A stretch of DNA of 64,000 nt, from assembly GCA_964346175.1 (NCBI GenBank), contig CAYFTG010000002.1:1-64000 (forward strand). The letters are read 5' to 3'. The stretch is from DTU032 sp964346175 (GTDB lineage Bacteria > Bacillota > Clostridia > Saccharofermentanales > DTU023). The number at the start of each line of letters is the position of its first letter. The stretch's first letter is position 1. The notes under the pieces were generated by a model. That model worked only from the letters and a program-made list of their open reading frames with translations. It was not told the DNA's origin and ran no database searches. Made by a program: the position numbers and the translations under genes. Below are positions 1 to 7,912 of this stretch, in pieces.

Positions 1-1
1 A

Positions 2-1189
2 AATCCCTACGAAGCTGTAGCTATGCATTTAGATGGAATCGATATTACCCCCTACGCCTTGATGCTCTCTGTATTTATTGTCATCGACTCAATTAACTAC
101 AACAAGTATAAAAAGGTTCTAAGCAGATCTCCTAATCTGGCAACATTCGAAAATGACATTGATACTGATGGGGTTTCAGCGCAAGAGTATTTCGCTCCTT
201 TAATCTATCAATTGGACCGCTGGCCCAATTCACAATACTTTTATTATTCTATGGGTAATGTTCGTCTGCCCGAGATTCATTCAAGCGACACTCAGCCCGG
301 AATTTTCTCACAAGCCATCTATGTACCGAACTACATCTGGGCTTTCTTCGGCAATGACACTATTCCGGAGTCGCACACACTTTTTAACGGTGAAAGTAAT
401 TTGAGTCTGAAAACCGGAGAGGTCATCGTTTCCGAGACTATGTTGAAAGCTCTTGCAAATGAAGGTGCAGGCATCGGCAGTGAAATAACAATTCTATTTG
501 ACGGAGCGGATGGCAGGATGGCGAGCGGAACTTTCAAACTGGCAGGCAGTCATAGACAACGTCATGCCATTGATCCAAGCGGTTATTTGGAAGAGATCAA
601 ATACGGGTCTACACTTGTGTTTTTGCCGATGTCAGCTGTAGATGAATACAATGCAGAAATTACAAGAGTCGGACTCCATGTCTATTCTCCTTTTCAACAG
701 AGGATAAGCAAGATCCAACAGGATCAAGGCTATGCCGGTGCCAACTTTCATCAGAGTTATTTACAGGCAATGTCCGAGCGAAAAAATGCTGTGTTTATTA
801 AAGGAATAATCTGCGCAGCAACTTATGTTATCTTGGCTATCAACCTGCTGGGAGCCTTTGCCAATGCGCTTAACAAGCGTAGCTTTGAGATCGGAGTCAA
901 GCGCGCTATCGGTGCGAGCCCGGGCCAGATTCTTCTTCAGTTTTTCTTAGAAGGTGTCACAGTTATATCCGCCAATATTATATTGGCTTCTTTAGTGAGC
1001 GTTATTCCTTTTCTTGTCTACAAACTGTATCAAAGTATAGAAAACGGCCTTGTCTGGACCATCTACATCAGTACGCCTTCTGCCATCATCTACTTGTTTA
1101 ACTGCTTCGTAATTTGTGTAGTTTCATCACTATACTTTGCCTACAGATCTTCGAAGGTAGAGGTGATTACACTTATCAAGGGCGCTTAG
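2..1189 (+). CDS. FtsX/MacB-like ABC transporter permease, 5' end outside window
   Basis: The reading frame is open from the first bases, and no ribosome binding site precedes the ATG at 23, so the true start probably lies upstream and this is a 3' part. What is visible is a hydrophobic segment near the N-terminus, a long extracytoplasmic-looking region of about 220 residues, and then three C-terminal membrane segments (about residues 255-280, 305-330 and 350-372 counted from the ATG). The stretch FEIGVKRAIGAS between the first two of these is the typical FtsX/MacB_PCD cytoplasmic motif. Such permeases pair with a LolD/MacB-type ATPase to move lipoproteins, peptides or drugs, or to control cell-wall hydrolases. 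The partner ATPase is not in the window. The substrate cannot be told. Confidence 0.75.
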   Translation, partial: NPYEAVAMHLDGIDITPYALMLSVFIVIDSINYNKYKKVLSRSPNLATFENDIDTDGVSAQEYFAPLIYQLDRWPNSQYFYYSMGNVRLPEIHSSDTQPGIFSQAIYVPNYIWAFFGNDTIPESHTLFNGESNLSLKTGEVIVSETMLKALANEGAGIGSEITILFDGADGRMASGTFKLAGSHRQRHAIDPSGYLEEIKYGSTLVFLPMSAVDEYNAEITRVGLHVYSPFQQRISKIQQDQGYAGANFHQSYLQAMSERKNAVFIKGIICAATYVILAINLLGAFANALNKRSFEIGVKRAIGASPGQILLQFFLEGVTVISANIILASLVSVIPFLVYKLYQSIENGLVWTIYISTPSAIIYLFNCFVICVVSSLYFAYRSSKVEVITLIKGA

Positions 1190-1217
1190 AATTCTAGCTT
1201 TTTGCGACATGCTCATC

Positions 1218-1257
1218 GACTTTAATGATAAGAAGACATGTAACATTGATTAAAGTC
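1218..1257. repeat. Inverted repeat between permease and flavodiiron gene
   Basis: GACTTTAAT at 1218-1226 is matched by its exact reverse complement at 1249-1257 with a 22-base spacer. It lies 28 bases after the permease stop and about 85 before the flavodiiron start. It is AT-rich with no T-run after it, so it is a poor terminator. A dyad operator is possible, but no known regulator site is recognised. Confidence 0.3.
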
Positions 1258-1341
1258 AAAGCTGTAGCTACAATTTCTTTGCTATATTGTTAGGCAGGAA
1301 AATAATATTAATCTTAGCGAATTCTTCAAGGAGAATATTTT

Positions 1342-2526
1342 ATGCGCAAAAAAATCAAAAACAATGTTAGTTGGGTTGGTTTCATCGACTGGGAATTGCA
1401 GGAATTTCACGGTTCCGATTACAGTGTCTTCCATGGTTCAAGCCAAAATGCTTATCTGATTGAGGAAGAGAAAACCGTACTAGTAGACACAGTCTGGAAA
1501 CCACACGAAGACTTTTTTATAAACAATCTTAAACAGGAAATCGATTTGAATAACATTGACTATATTGTAGTCAACCATGGTGAAGTCGATCATTCCGGTG
1601 CCCTTCCTGCCTTGATGCGGGAGATCCCCGACACACCGATTTACTGCACAGCCAATGCTGTCAAGAGTCTCAAGGGTCAGTACCATCAGGACTGGAACTT
1701 CCAAGTTGTAAAAACCGGAGACACTTTGGACGTCGGCAACGGCAAATCACTAGTCTTTGTGGAAATGCGCATGCTGCACTGGCCCGACAGCATGGCAGCC
1801 TATCTAACCGGCGATAACATTCTCTTCTCTAATGATGCCTTCGGACAGCACTTCGCAGTTGAAGAGCTCTTCAACGACCTAGCTGATCCCTGCCTTTTGG
1901 AGAAAGAGGCCATGAAATATTACGCCAATATTCTCAATCCTTTCTCTCCTTTAGTTAGCCGTAAACTCGAAGAAATCGGCGGTCTTAACCTGGATATAGA
2001 TATTATCGCTCCTAGCCACGGTGTCATCTGGCGGGACAATCCGGTACAGATTATTGAGAAATATGCTGCATGGGCCGACGACTATCAAGAAGATCAAATC
2101 ACAATTGTCTACGACAGCATGTGGGAAGCTACAACCGCATTAGCCAATGCTATTTCCAGCGAAATCAGTGCTCTTTCACCGGAGACCAGAGTCAAATCTA
2201 TGAGCGTTTCCAAATATGATAAAAACGAAATCATGACGGAAGTGTTTAAGTCTAAAGCTATCGCAGTGGGCTCGCCCACAGTAGGTAACGATATGTTATC
2301 CAGCGTTAGTGGTTGGCTGGCCTTCCTCAAGTCTCTCAAGTTTAAGAACAAAAAGGCTGCTGCCTTCGGCAGCTATGGCTGGTCAGGTGAATCCGTTAAG
2401 AAAATCGAAGAAATGTTGGTCGAATCCGGCTTCGAACTTGTTGATGCTTCACTGCGCGTCAACTGGACTCCGACACAAGAAGATCTGGCTGGGGCAAAAG
2501 CGATTGCTGAGGCTCTGCTAAGATAG
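1342..2526 (+). CDS. fprA: Flavodiiron protein (A-type flavoprotein, O2/NO reductase)
   Basis: A 394-residue cytoplasmic enzyme that reduces O2 to water or NO to N2O, protecting anaerobes. The N-terminal metallo-beta-lactamase-like domain shows the diiron ligand set H79-x-E81-x-D83-H84 (NHGEVDHSG). Further candidate ligands are the His in MLHWPDS, the Asp in SNDAFGQH and the His in APSHGV. The C-terminal third is a flavodoxin-like FMN domain starting near residue 250 (ITIVYDSMWEATT, GSPTVGNDM). Length is normal for the two-domain class, with no rubredoxin or flavin reductase domain fused. The start has a good site (AAGGAG) 8 bases upstream. It is monocistronic, ended by a strong terminator. 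The electron donor (rubredoxin or a reductase) is not encoded nearby. Confidence 0.95.
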   Translation: MRKKIKNNVSWVGFIDWELQEFHGSDYSVFHGSSQNAYLIEEEKTVLVDTVWKPHEDFFINNLKQEIDLNNIDYIVVNHGEVDHSGALPALMREIPDTPIYCTANAVKSLKGQYHQDWNFQVVKTGDTLDVGNGKSLVFVEMRMLHWPDSMAAYLTGDNILFSNDAFGQHFAVEELFNDLADPCLLEKEAMKYYANILNPFSPLVSRKLEEIGGLNLDIDIIAPSHGVIWRDNPVQIIEKYAAWADDYQEDQITIVYDSMWEATTALANAISSEISALSPETRVKSMSVSKYDKNEIMTEVFKSKAIAVGSPTVGNDMLSSVSGWLAFLKSLKFKNKKAAAFGSYGWSGESVKKIEEMLVESGFELVDASLRVNWTPTQEDLAGAKAIAEALLR

Positions 2527-2566
2527 TTGAGTTTTACTAAAGCTATTAATTATCATTAATAATTGC

Positions 2567-2602
2567 CAGCCACAGCAAACCGACTGCTGTGGCTGTTTTT
2601 TT
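2567..2602 (+). terminator. Rho-independent terminator of the flavodiiron gene
   Basis: A perfect 11-bp stem (2567-2577 with 2585-2595), 7-base loop and seven T residues, 41 bases after the stop codon. Confidence 0.95.
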
Positions 2603-2667
2603 CAGAATTAAGACCACAAAGAAAAAAGGGCTGCCAAAACTATCGACCTAAGGTGTGCCAATCCCTA

Positions 2668-3255
2668 TCATATGTGCTTTGCCAGCTCGGACTCAATCCA
2701 CTCTTCGGAGGCCTTCATTGCTTCCAAGGTTTTTTCGAAAAGTTCATCCAAGCTCCAGCCCAGCCGCTCAGCTCCCTCTGTAATGGTTTCCCGCGAACAG
2801 CCTGCAGCGAAGCGCTTATCCTTAAATTTCTTTTTTATGCTAGAAAGTTTCATGTCCTGAAAGCTCTTTGAAGGGCGCATCAACACAGCGGCACCCATTA
2901 AGCCGGTCAGCTCATCTACCGCGAAGAGAATCTTTTCCATCATCACCTCCGGCTCAACGTCTGCACAAATGCCGTAACCATGAGAGACGATAGAACGAAT
3001 CATGTCTTCCCCTACCCCGCCGGCACGTAGCAATTCCGGAGCTTTTGTACAATGCTCATCCGGCCATTGCTCGAAATCAATATCGTGCAAGAGACCTACC
3101 AGGCTCCAGTATTCAAGTTCATCAGCAGCATATTCCTGAGCGAAATGCCGCATTGAGGCTTCAACGGTCAGTGCATGCCGGATGTGAAAATCTTCCTCAT
3201 TATATTTTTTCAAAAGCTCAAGCGCTTCTTCTCTTTTAATTGAACTTTGTCTCAT
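2668..3255 (-). CDS. HD-domain phosphohydrolase family protein
   Basis: A 195-residue soluble protein of the HD superfamily. Visible metal-binding elements are a His in the helix FHIRHALTVE (about residue 23-26), the HD pair in GLLHDIDFEQ (about 56-57), a His in IVSHGYG and the Asp in FAVDELTGL. Small stand-alone HD proteins of this kind hydrolyse phosphate esters such as nucleotides, but the substrate is not known for this subgroup. The start is supported by GAGGTGA 3 bases before the ATG. It is preceded by the pseudouridine operon on the same strand with a possible terminator between, so it may be transcribed alone or by read-through. Confidence 0.8.
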   Translation of the reverse strand: MRQSSIKREEALELLKKYNEEDFHIRHALTVEASMRHFAQEYAADELEYWSLVGLLHDIDFEQWPDEHCTKAPELLRAGGVGEDMIRSIVSHGYGICADVEPEVMMEKILFAVDELTGLMGAAVLMRPSKSFQDMKLSSIKKKFKDKRFAAGCSRETITEGAERLGWSLDELFEKTLEAMKASEEWIESELAKHI

Positions 3256-3301
3256 TTCTCACCTCATAAAAAATTCATAGTACAAATACTAGCAGATTTA
3301 A

Positions 3302-3329
3302 AGTAGCCATACCGAACGGCATGGCTACT
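3302..3329 (-). terminator. Possible terminator of the psuKG operon
   Basis: A 9-bp stem (3302-3310 with 3321-3329) with a 10-base loop, 39 bases after the psuG stop. On the minus strand it is followed by TTTAAAT, so the T-run is weak. Confidence 0.45.
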
Positions 3330-3367
3330 AGAGTACTAATTTTATTTTCTATTTATGAGCGTACTAT

Positions 3368-4282
3368 TTAGAGGCGAGACAGTGCGACAGCCAGATCTGC
3401 TGCGACGCGCGAATTGTTGTATACAAGTTCTATATTCGCTGTCAGGCTTTTACCGGCGGTTATGTCTTTTACCTTTGCCAGCAAAAACGGCGTCGTTTCT
3501 TTGCCTTGGATGCCTTGTGCTTCCGCCTCCCGGACAGCATCGTCTATTGCTTTAGTGATCAGATCCGAATCTAGTTCATCCGCTTCGGGGATCGGATTGG
3601 CCACTACTATGCCGCCGTTAAGATTGAGATCCCACTTGGCCTTAATCGCCTGAGCCAGTTCATCTGCGCTGTCAACTTTGTAGTCCACAGCGTGGCCGGA
3701 TTTGCGAGTATAAAAAGCAGGGAACTCTTCCGTTTGATAGCCGACTACGGGAACTCCGAAAGTTTCCAGATATTCCAGAGTTAGAGCGATATCAAGGATG
3801 GACTTGGCTCCTGCGCAGACGACAGCGACGTTCGTATTAGCCAATTCTTGCAGATCCGCTGATATATCAAAGGTCTCCTGAGCATTCCTGTGGACTCCGC
3901 CAATACCGCCGGTGGCAAAAACCTTAATACCGGCCAATGCCGCTATGATCATGGTTGCAGCGACTGTGGTTGCGCCGTCGCCACCTCTTGCCACTATGAA
4001 GGGCAAATCCCGGCGCGAGACTTTGACAATACCTTCTTCCTTGCCCATATACTCGATCTCTTCTTCAGTCAGGCCAACTATTAAGCGGCCTTTAATGATG
4101 CCGATTGTCGCGGGAATTGCTCCGCGTTCGGAAATGAATTTTTCGCATTGAAGAGCGGTCTCAACGTTTTGGGGATAAGGCATACCATGGGAAATGATTG
4201 TAGACTCGAGTGCAACAACAGCTTCACCTTTTTCGATAGCAGCCAGCACATCCTCTCTGACATCCAAGTACTTATTCAACAT
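3368..4282 (-). CDS. psuG: Pseudouridine-5'-phosphate glycosidase
   Basis: It cleaves (in the catabolic direction) pseudouridine 5'-phosphate to uracil and ribose 5-phosphate, breaking a C-C glycosidic bond. The family is recognised from the N-terminal VVALESTIISHGMPYP, the central IGIIKGRLIVGL and RGGDGATTVAATM, and VFATGGIGGVHR. These are the hallmark segments of the Mn-dependent IndA/PsuG fold, and the length of 304 residues is normal. Two ATGs are available. The one at 4282 is chosen because GGAGG lies 9 bases upstream, whereas the ATG at 4291 directly abuts that GGAGG. The 5' end overlaps the psuK stop by 11 bases, so the pair is translationally coupled and probably acts on RNA-derived pseudouridine. 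Confidence 0.93.
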   Translation of the reverse strand: MLNKYLDVREDVLAAIEKGEAVVALESTIISHGMPYPQNVETALQCEKFISERGAIPATIGIIKGRLIVGLTEEEIEYMGKEEGIVKVSRRDLPFIVARGGDGATTVAATMIIAALAGIKVFATGGIGGVHRNAQETFDISADLQELANTNVAVVCAGAKSILDIALTLEYLETFGVPVVGYQTEEFPAFYTRKSGHAVDYKVDSADELAQAIKAKWDLNLNGGIVVANPIPEADELDSDLITKAIDDAVREAEAQGIQGKETTPFLLAKVKDITAGKSLTANIELVYNNSRVAADLAVALSRL

Positions 4283-5369
4283 AGTAAACATCCTCCAGAA
4301 ATAAATTTAAGTTTTCTATAGACATATTAGGATTGATGGTGTTTTCGTGGCTGATGGCCAGTCTAGCAGCTGCTATCCCCACTCTGGCACTTTCCTCAAT
4401 TCCTAATCTATTAATGTAAGCATATGCCAAAGCCGCAAGGAATGCATCACCCGCACCGGTAGCATTTATCACTTCGATAGGGGGACCACTAACAATCCCA
4501 CTTTTGCGACCATCATAGAAGAAGGCTCCGTCTTTGCCCAAGCTGATGAAAACATTTTTTACACCTTGGTCCACAAAGTATTCACCTGCTCTGAGCAGGT
4601 CTTCGCGAGTATCAATCTTTATCCCCGACAAGAGCTCGGCTTCGATCTTATTAGGCTTAATGGTGTGAAAATAGCCAATCAGATCCTTTACCTTATCTGC
4701 CTTTGCGGTGGACACCGTATCAAGGAAAAAGACGAGATCCTTATAGGTAGTTACAAGGAATTCAATAATTCTTTTGGGCATGTTGCAGTCGATAACGACC
4801 AGTTGTGATTTTTGAATTAAGCGGTCTTTGGACTTAATAAACTCAATCGAGATACGTTTGAAAATATCCATACCCGCGATAGCCACTGCCATATCGCCTG
4901 TTTCATCCAAGATCGATAAATATGTTGAAGTTGCGCCGCCTTCAAGGAAAAGGGACTCTGACATGTCAACACCGTACAACTTGCATTCATCGTGGATTTT
5001 CTTACCATAGATATCCTGGCCTATAGCACTGATCAGTTTGACCGTGATTCCCAGCCGAGACATATTTTCGGCAATGTTCCTGCCGACGCCACCCAAAGAA
5101 ATTTTGACTGCACCGGGATTCGAATCTGCAGGCATCAGTTTTTCATAAGGAAAACCCTGGATATCAACATTAACGCCGCCAATGACCGTAGTGTAGGTCT
5201 TATTATCTGTGATATAACCTTTGCCGATGATCAGACCCTTTTTCATTAAGTTACTAATGTGTACAGCAACTGACGACCTGGTTATTCCCAAAGCCTCAGC
5301 TATCTCCCTCTGGCTCAGCAGTGGTTCCTTCTCGATCAACTTCAAGATCTCTGTTTCTCTCTGAGTCAT
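4272..5369 (-). CDS. psuK: Pseudouridine kinase (PfkB family) with N-terminal winged HTH
   Basis: A 365-residue protein. Residues 1-55 form a MarR/Lrp-like helix-turn-helix (LSQREIAEALGITRSSVAVH). Residues 60-360 form a PfkB sugar kinase, with the GGVNVDIQG start, GGVGRNIAENM glycine motif, and the C-terminal signature NATGAGDAFLAAL holding the catalytic Asp and the anion hole. The overlap with psuG assigns pseudouridine as substrate: the kinase makes the 5'-phosphate that PsuG splits. The head domain suggests that the enzyme may also bind DNA, for example its own promoter; this is inference. HTH-PfkB fusions are known in this family. No strong Shine-Dalgarno is seen before the ATG (AGGAAG about 12 bases away). 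Confidence 0.88.
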   Translation of the reverse strand: MTQRETEILKLIEKEPLLSQREIAEALGITRSSVAVHISNLMKKGLIIGKGYITDNKTYTTVIGGVNVDIQGFPYEKLMPADSNPGAVKISLGGVGRNIAENMSRLGITVKLISAIGQDIYGKKIHDECKLYGVDMSESLFLEGGATSTYLSILDETGDMAVAIAGMDIFKRISIEFIKSKDRLIQKSQLVVIDCNMPKRIIEFLVTTYKDLVFFLDTVSTAKADKVKDLIGYFHTIKPNKIEAELLSGIKIDTREDLLRAGEYFVDQGVKNVFISLGKDGAFFYDGRKSGIVSGPPIEVINATGAGDAFLAALAYAYINRLGIEESARVGIAAARLAISHENTINPNMSIENLNLFLEDVYYVE

Positions 5370-5728
5370 TTTTATACCCGCTTCCTAGTTACGATCCACT
5401 TCAAAAAATGGATAATTTATTCTGCGTGCAAAATGTACATATTTTATTTTATTATACACTTTTTTATGTAGGACACATATACAACAATTTTAGTTGAACT
5501 TATTTAATTTTCAAGTCCAAAAAATGAAATTTAAGAAATTATAAATGTTCACTGCGTGGATACAGTAAGTAATTATAAAAACCATAAACAGATACAAAGA
5601 TATGAATTAGGAATAAATATACACTAAGAATTCTTTAAGTATTGACTTGTCTATAGACTAAAACGAATTGCTTATTCTGCTTATAAGTTGGCAAATTGCC
5701 TAATTTACTATATTATCTTAATTTTTAT

Positions 5729-5755
5729 TTGACACTGCTGCTCCGATCATATACT
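5729..5755 (+). promoter_or_regulatory. Putative sigma-70 type promoter of the opp operon
   Basis: TTGACA at 5729-5734 and TATACT at 5750-5755. The spacer of 15 bases is shorter than ideal. It would give a leader of about 130 bases. Confidence 0.4.
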
Positions 5756-5842
5756 TTTAGGCTAGTTACAAAAATATGTCTTAGATGATTTTGCACTTCA
5801 ATCGGATGCATTATTATGCACGAATATATAAAACAGGTAATT

Positions 5843-5869
5843 AAGCTGCAACGCTCTGCGCTGCAGCTT
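5843..5869 (+). promoter_or_regulatory. Hairpin in the opp leader
   Basis: AAGCTGCA at 5843-5850 pairs with TGCAGCTT at 5862-5869. Inside, after one mismatch, CGC pairs with GCG around a TCT loop. No T-run follows, so it is not an intrinsic terminator. It sits 11 bases before the poly-G ribosome binding region and could influence initiation or mRNA stability. Confidence 0.5.
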
Positions 5870-5880
5870 TGGTAATCCGA

Positions 5881-5890
5881 GGGGGGGGGG
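5881..5890 (+). repeat. Ten-G homopolymer in the oppB ribosome binding site
   Basis: A run of ten G (preceded by A at 5880) ends four bases before the GTG start of oppB, so it is itself the Shine-Dalgarno region. G-runs of this length are prone to slipped-strand length change, which here would alter spacing or pairing with 16S rRNA. Confidence 0.8.
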
Positions 5891-5894
5891 AAAA

Positions 5895-6824
5895 GTGAGT
5901 TCGAAAACCTTGTTCTACATTATTAAACGTATTGTTCTGGCTCTCTTAACGATTTTGGTAGTCATAACAATCACCTTTTTTGCCATGCGGGCAATTCCGG
6001 GCGGACCGTTCTTGGGTGAGAAAGCGGTGTCAGAGGCTGTAATCGAAGCCTTAGAAGCCAAATACGGTTTGGATAAGCCTCTTTTTGAACAGTACACAAC
6101 CTATGTAAAGGGCATTATTTTAGACTTCGATTTCGGTCCCTCGCTTAAACAGCGCGGCATGATGGTTATTGACATCATCCTGAACGGACTGAAAACCTCT
6201 GTTCGTCTTGGCGTCATCGCTGCTGCCATTGCATTAGTCTTCGGCCTTTTCCTCGGTTCAACCGCTTCACTTCGCCGCAACACAATTGTCGACAGAGTCA
6301 TTATGGTTTTGACTACTGCCTTTGTGTCGATGCCCTCATTTATTATGGGCTCGTTGCTTTTGGTCATCTTTGCGGTGAAGTTGGGCATTGTCCCCGCGAA
6401 TGGTTCAACACCGGCCGGCATGATTCTGCCCGTCATTACTCTATCGCTCTATCCGATGGCTTATATTACGCGTTTGACACGTTCTTCCATGCTGGATGTT
6501 CTGGGGCAGGATTATATTCGCACAGCCCAGGCTAAGGGAGTCTCCCGTCCGGGAATCATCGGCGGGCATGCTCTCAAGAACGCAGTCATACCGGTCATTA
6601 CTTATTTCGGCCCCATGTTGGCTTACATTGTCACGGGCTCTTTGGTTGTTGAGCGTATTTTTGCTGTGCCGGGTATCGGCAGATCTTTTGTGAACAGCAT
6701 CACCGGTCGTGATTATCCCCTGATCATGGGAACAACTATAGTCTTGGCGAGCTTGATTGTCCTCATGAATCTTCTGGGAGACATCATGTACAAACTGGTT
6801 GATCCTCGTATCAGCTTTGAATAA
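5895..6824 (+). CDS. oppB: Oligopeptide/dipeptide ABC transporter permease, OppB/DppB type
   Basis: An inner-membrane permease, 309 residues, with about six membrane segments: an N-terminal one at about 8-30, then a cluster from about 100 to 300. The binding-protein-dependent transport signature is visible as DYIRTAQAKGVSRPGIIGGH (EAA loop, about residues 215-235), which docks on the ATPases. The family-typical N-terminus with FFAMRAIPGGPF is present. Translation starts at GTG with the poly-G run as ribosome binding site. It is first in a five-gene run oppB-C-D-F-A with short gaps (14 bases to oppC). Members of this family import di- and oligopeptides, or in some cases nickel or sugars; the substrate here is unproven. 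Confidence 0.93.
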   Translation: MSSKTLFYIIKRIVLALLTILVVITITFFAMRAIPGGPFLGEKAVSEAVIEALEAKYGLDKPLFEQYTTYVKGIILDFDFGPSLKQRGMMVIDIILNGLKTSVRLGVIAAAIALVFGLFLGSTASLRRNTIVDRVIMVLTTAFVSMPSFIMGSLLLVIFAVKLGIVPANGSTPAGMILPVITLSLYPMAYITRLTRSSMLDVLGQDYIRTAQAKGVSRPGIIGGHALKNAVIPVITYFGPMLAYIVTGSLVVERIFAVPGIGRSFVNSITGRDYPLIMGTTIVLASLIVLMNLLGDIMYKLVDPRISFE

Positions 6825-6838
6825 GGAAAGTAATATAG

Positions 6839-7897
6839 ATGAAAAAAAATCCTTTAAGCATGCATATCGATATTGACGCCTTTATTCCCGCCAGCGAAGA
6901 AGAGAAAGAGTACATGGTGCAAATGCGCCCCTCCTCTACCTTCTTCCGCGATGGTGTCAGACGCCTGAGGAAAAACAAGGTGGCGATGTTCAGCCTTATA
7001 GTTATAGTGATAATTTCTTTCTCATCGATCTTTGTACCGATGTTTTGGCCCTATTCCTACGAGGAGCAACTTGGCGTACGACCGGGAAAAAGAGTCGATC
7101 CTTCATATAACAATCTAGGTCCGTTTGAATATGGTAAAACAGAACAGGAAATGATCGCTGCGGGAGAGTCCGTATTCCCTCACATCTTCGGCACCGACTC
7201 AGCCGGAAGGGATTATTTCATCAGAGTTATTTACGGCACCCGCATTTCCTTAGCTGTCGGTTTTTTTGCCAGTATCATCGTATTAATTATCGGGCTGATT
7301 GTCGGCTCTCTCGCGGGCTATTTAGGTGGCAAGGTCGACCTGATCGTCATGCGTATCGTTGATATTATTTATTCATTACCGGACACCTTGATGGTCATAC
7401 TGCTGGCCGCGATCTTGCGGGTCACGCTGGGAGACAGCCTTGAAGGAACTTCCTTGGAAAGTATTGGTTCCAACATCATCAGTCTGTTTATTGTTTTTGC
7501 ACTCTTGTACTGGGTCTCCATGGCACGTCTGGTTCGCGGACAAATCCTTTCACTGCGCGAGGAAGAATACGTCCTCTCGGCTAGAGCGACCGGTGCCAAA
7601 GGCTTGTGGATAATTCGTAAGCACTTGCTGCCTAATTCTATCAGCGTGATTATCATCTCCACTGCCCTGCAAATACCTAGTGCGATTTTTACCGAAAGCT
7701 ATCTGTCTTTCTTGGGCTTGGGCGTTAACGCACCCATGCCGTCGCTGGGCTCATTAGCATCCGATGCACTGAACGGAATCAATTCGTATGCATATCGTTT
7801 AGTTATCCCGGCAATATCAATTTCTTTGATTGTCTTATCGCTGAACTTGCTGGGCGACGGATTGCGCGATGCTTTTGATCCGAAATTAAACAGATAA
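6839..7897 (+). CDS. oppC: Oligopeptide/dipeptide ABC transporter permease, OppC type
   Basis: The 352-residue second permease. The N-terminal cytoplasmic part (about 1-45) includes FRDGVRRLRKNKVAMFSL, which is the OppC_N segment before the first membrane helix. It is followed by an external loop containing HIFGTDSAGRDYF, a sequence typical of OppC, and five more membrane helices. The EAA loop is EEEYVLSARATGAKGLWI (about residues 240-257). Length is slightly above the usual 300 because of the long N-terminus. The start ATG has GGAAAG about 10 bases upstream. It forms the heterodimeric channel with OppB. Confidence 0.93.
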   Translation: MKKNPLSMHIDIDAFIPASEEEKEYMVQMRPSSTFFRDGVRRLRKNKVAMFSLIVIVIISFSSIFVPMFWPYSYEEQLGVRPGKRVDPSYNNLGPFEYGKTEQEMIAAGESVFPHIFGTDSAGRDYFIRVIYGTRISLAVGFFASIIVLIIGLIVGSLAGYLGGKVDLIVMRIVDIIYSLPDTLMVILLAAILRVTLGDSLEGTSLESIGSNIISLFIVFALLYWVSMARLVRGQILSLREEEYVLSARATGAKGLWIIRKHLLPNSISVIIISTALQIPSAIFTESYLSFLGLGVNAPMPSLGSLASDALNGINSYAYRLVIPAISISLIVLSLNLLGDGLRDAFDPKLNR

Positions 7898-7912
7898 GAA
7901 AAGAGGACACAA

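Larger units (their letters stand above)
5370..5894. other. AT-rich intergenic region between divergent psuK and opp operons
   Basis: This 525-bp stretch has no convincing open reading frame. It must hold both divergent promoters. On the minus strand a TATAAT lies at 5451-5456, about 82 bases before psuK, without a good -35. On the plus strand a TTGACA/TATACT pair, a leader hairpin and a ten-G run lead into oppB and are listed separately. The rest is AT-rich with no recognised element. Confidence 0.6.
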
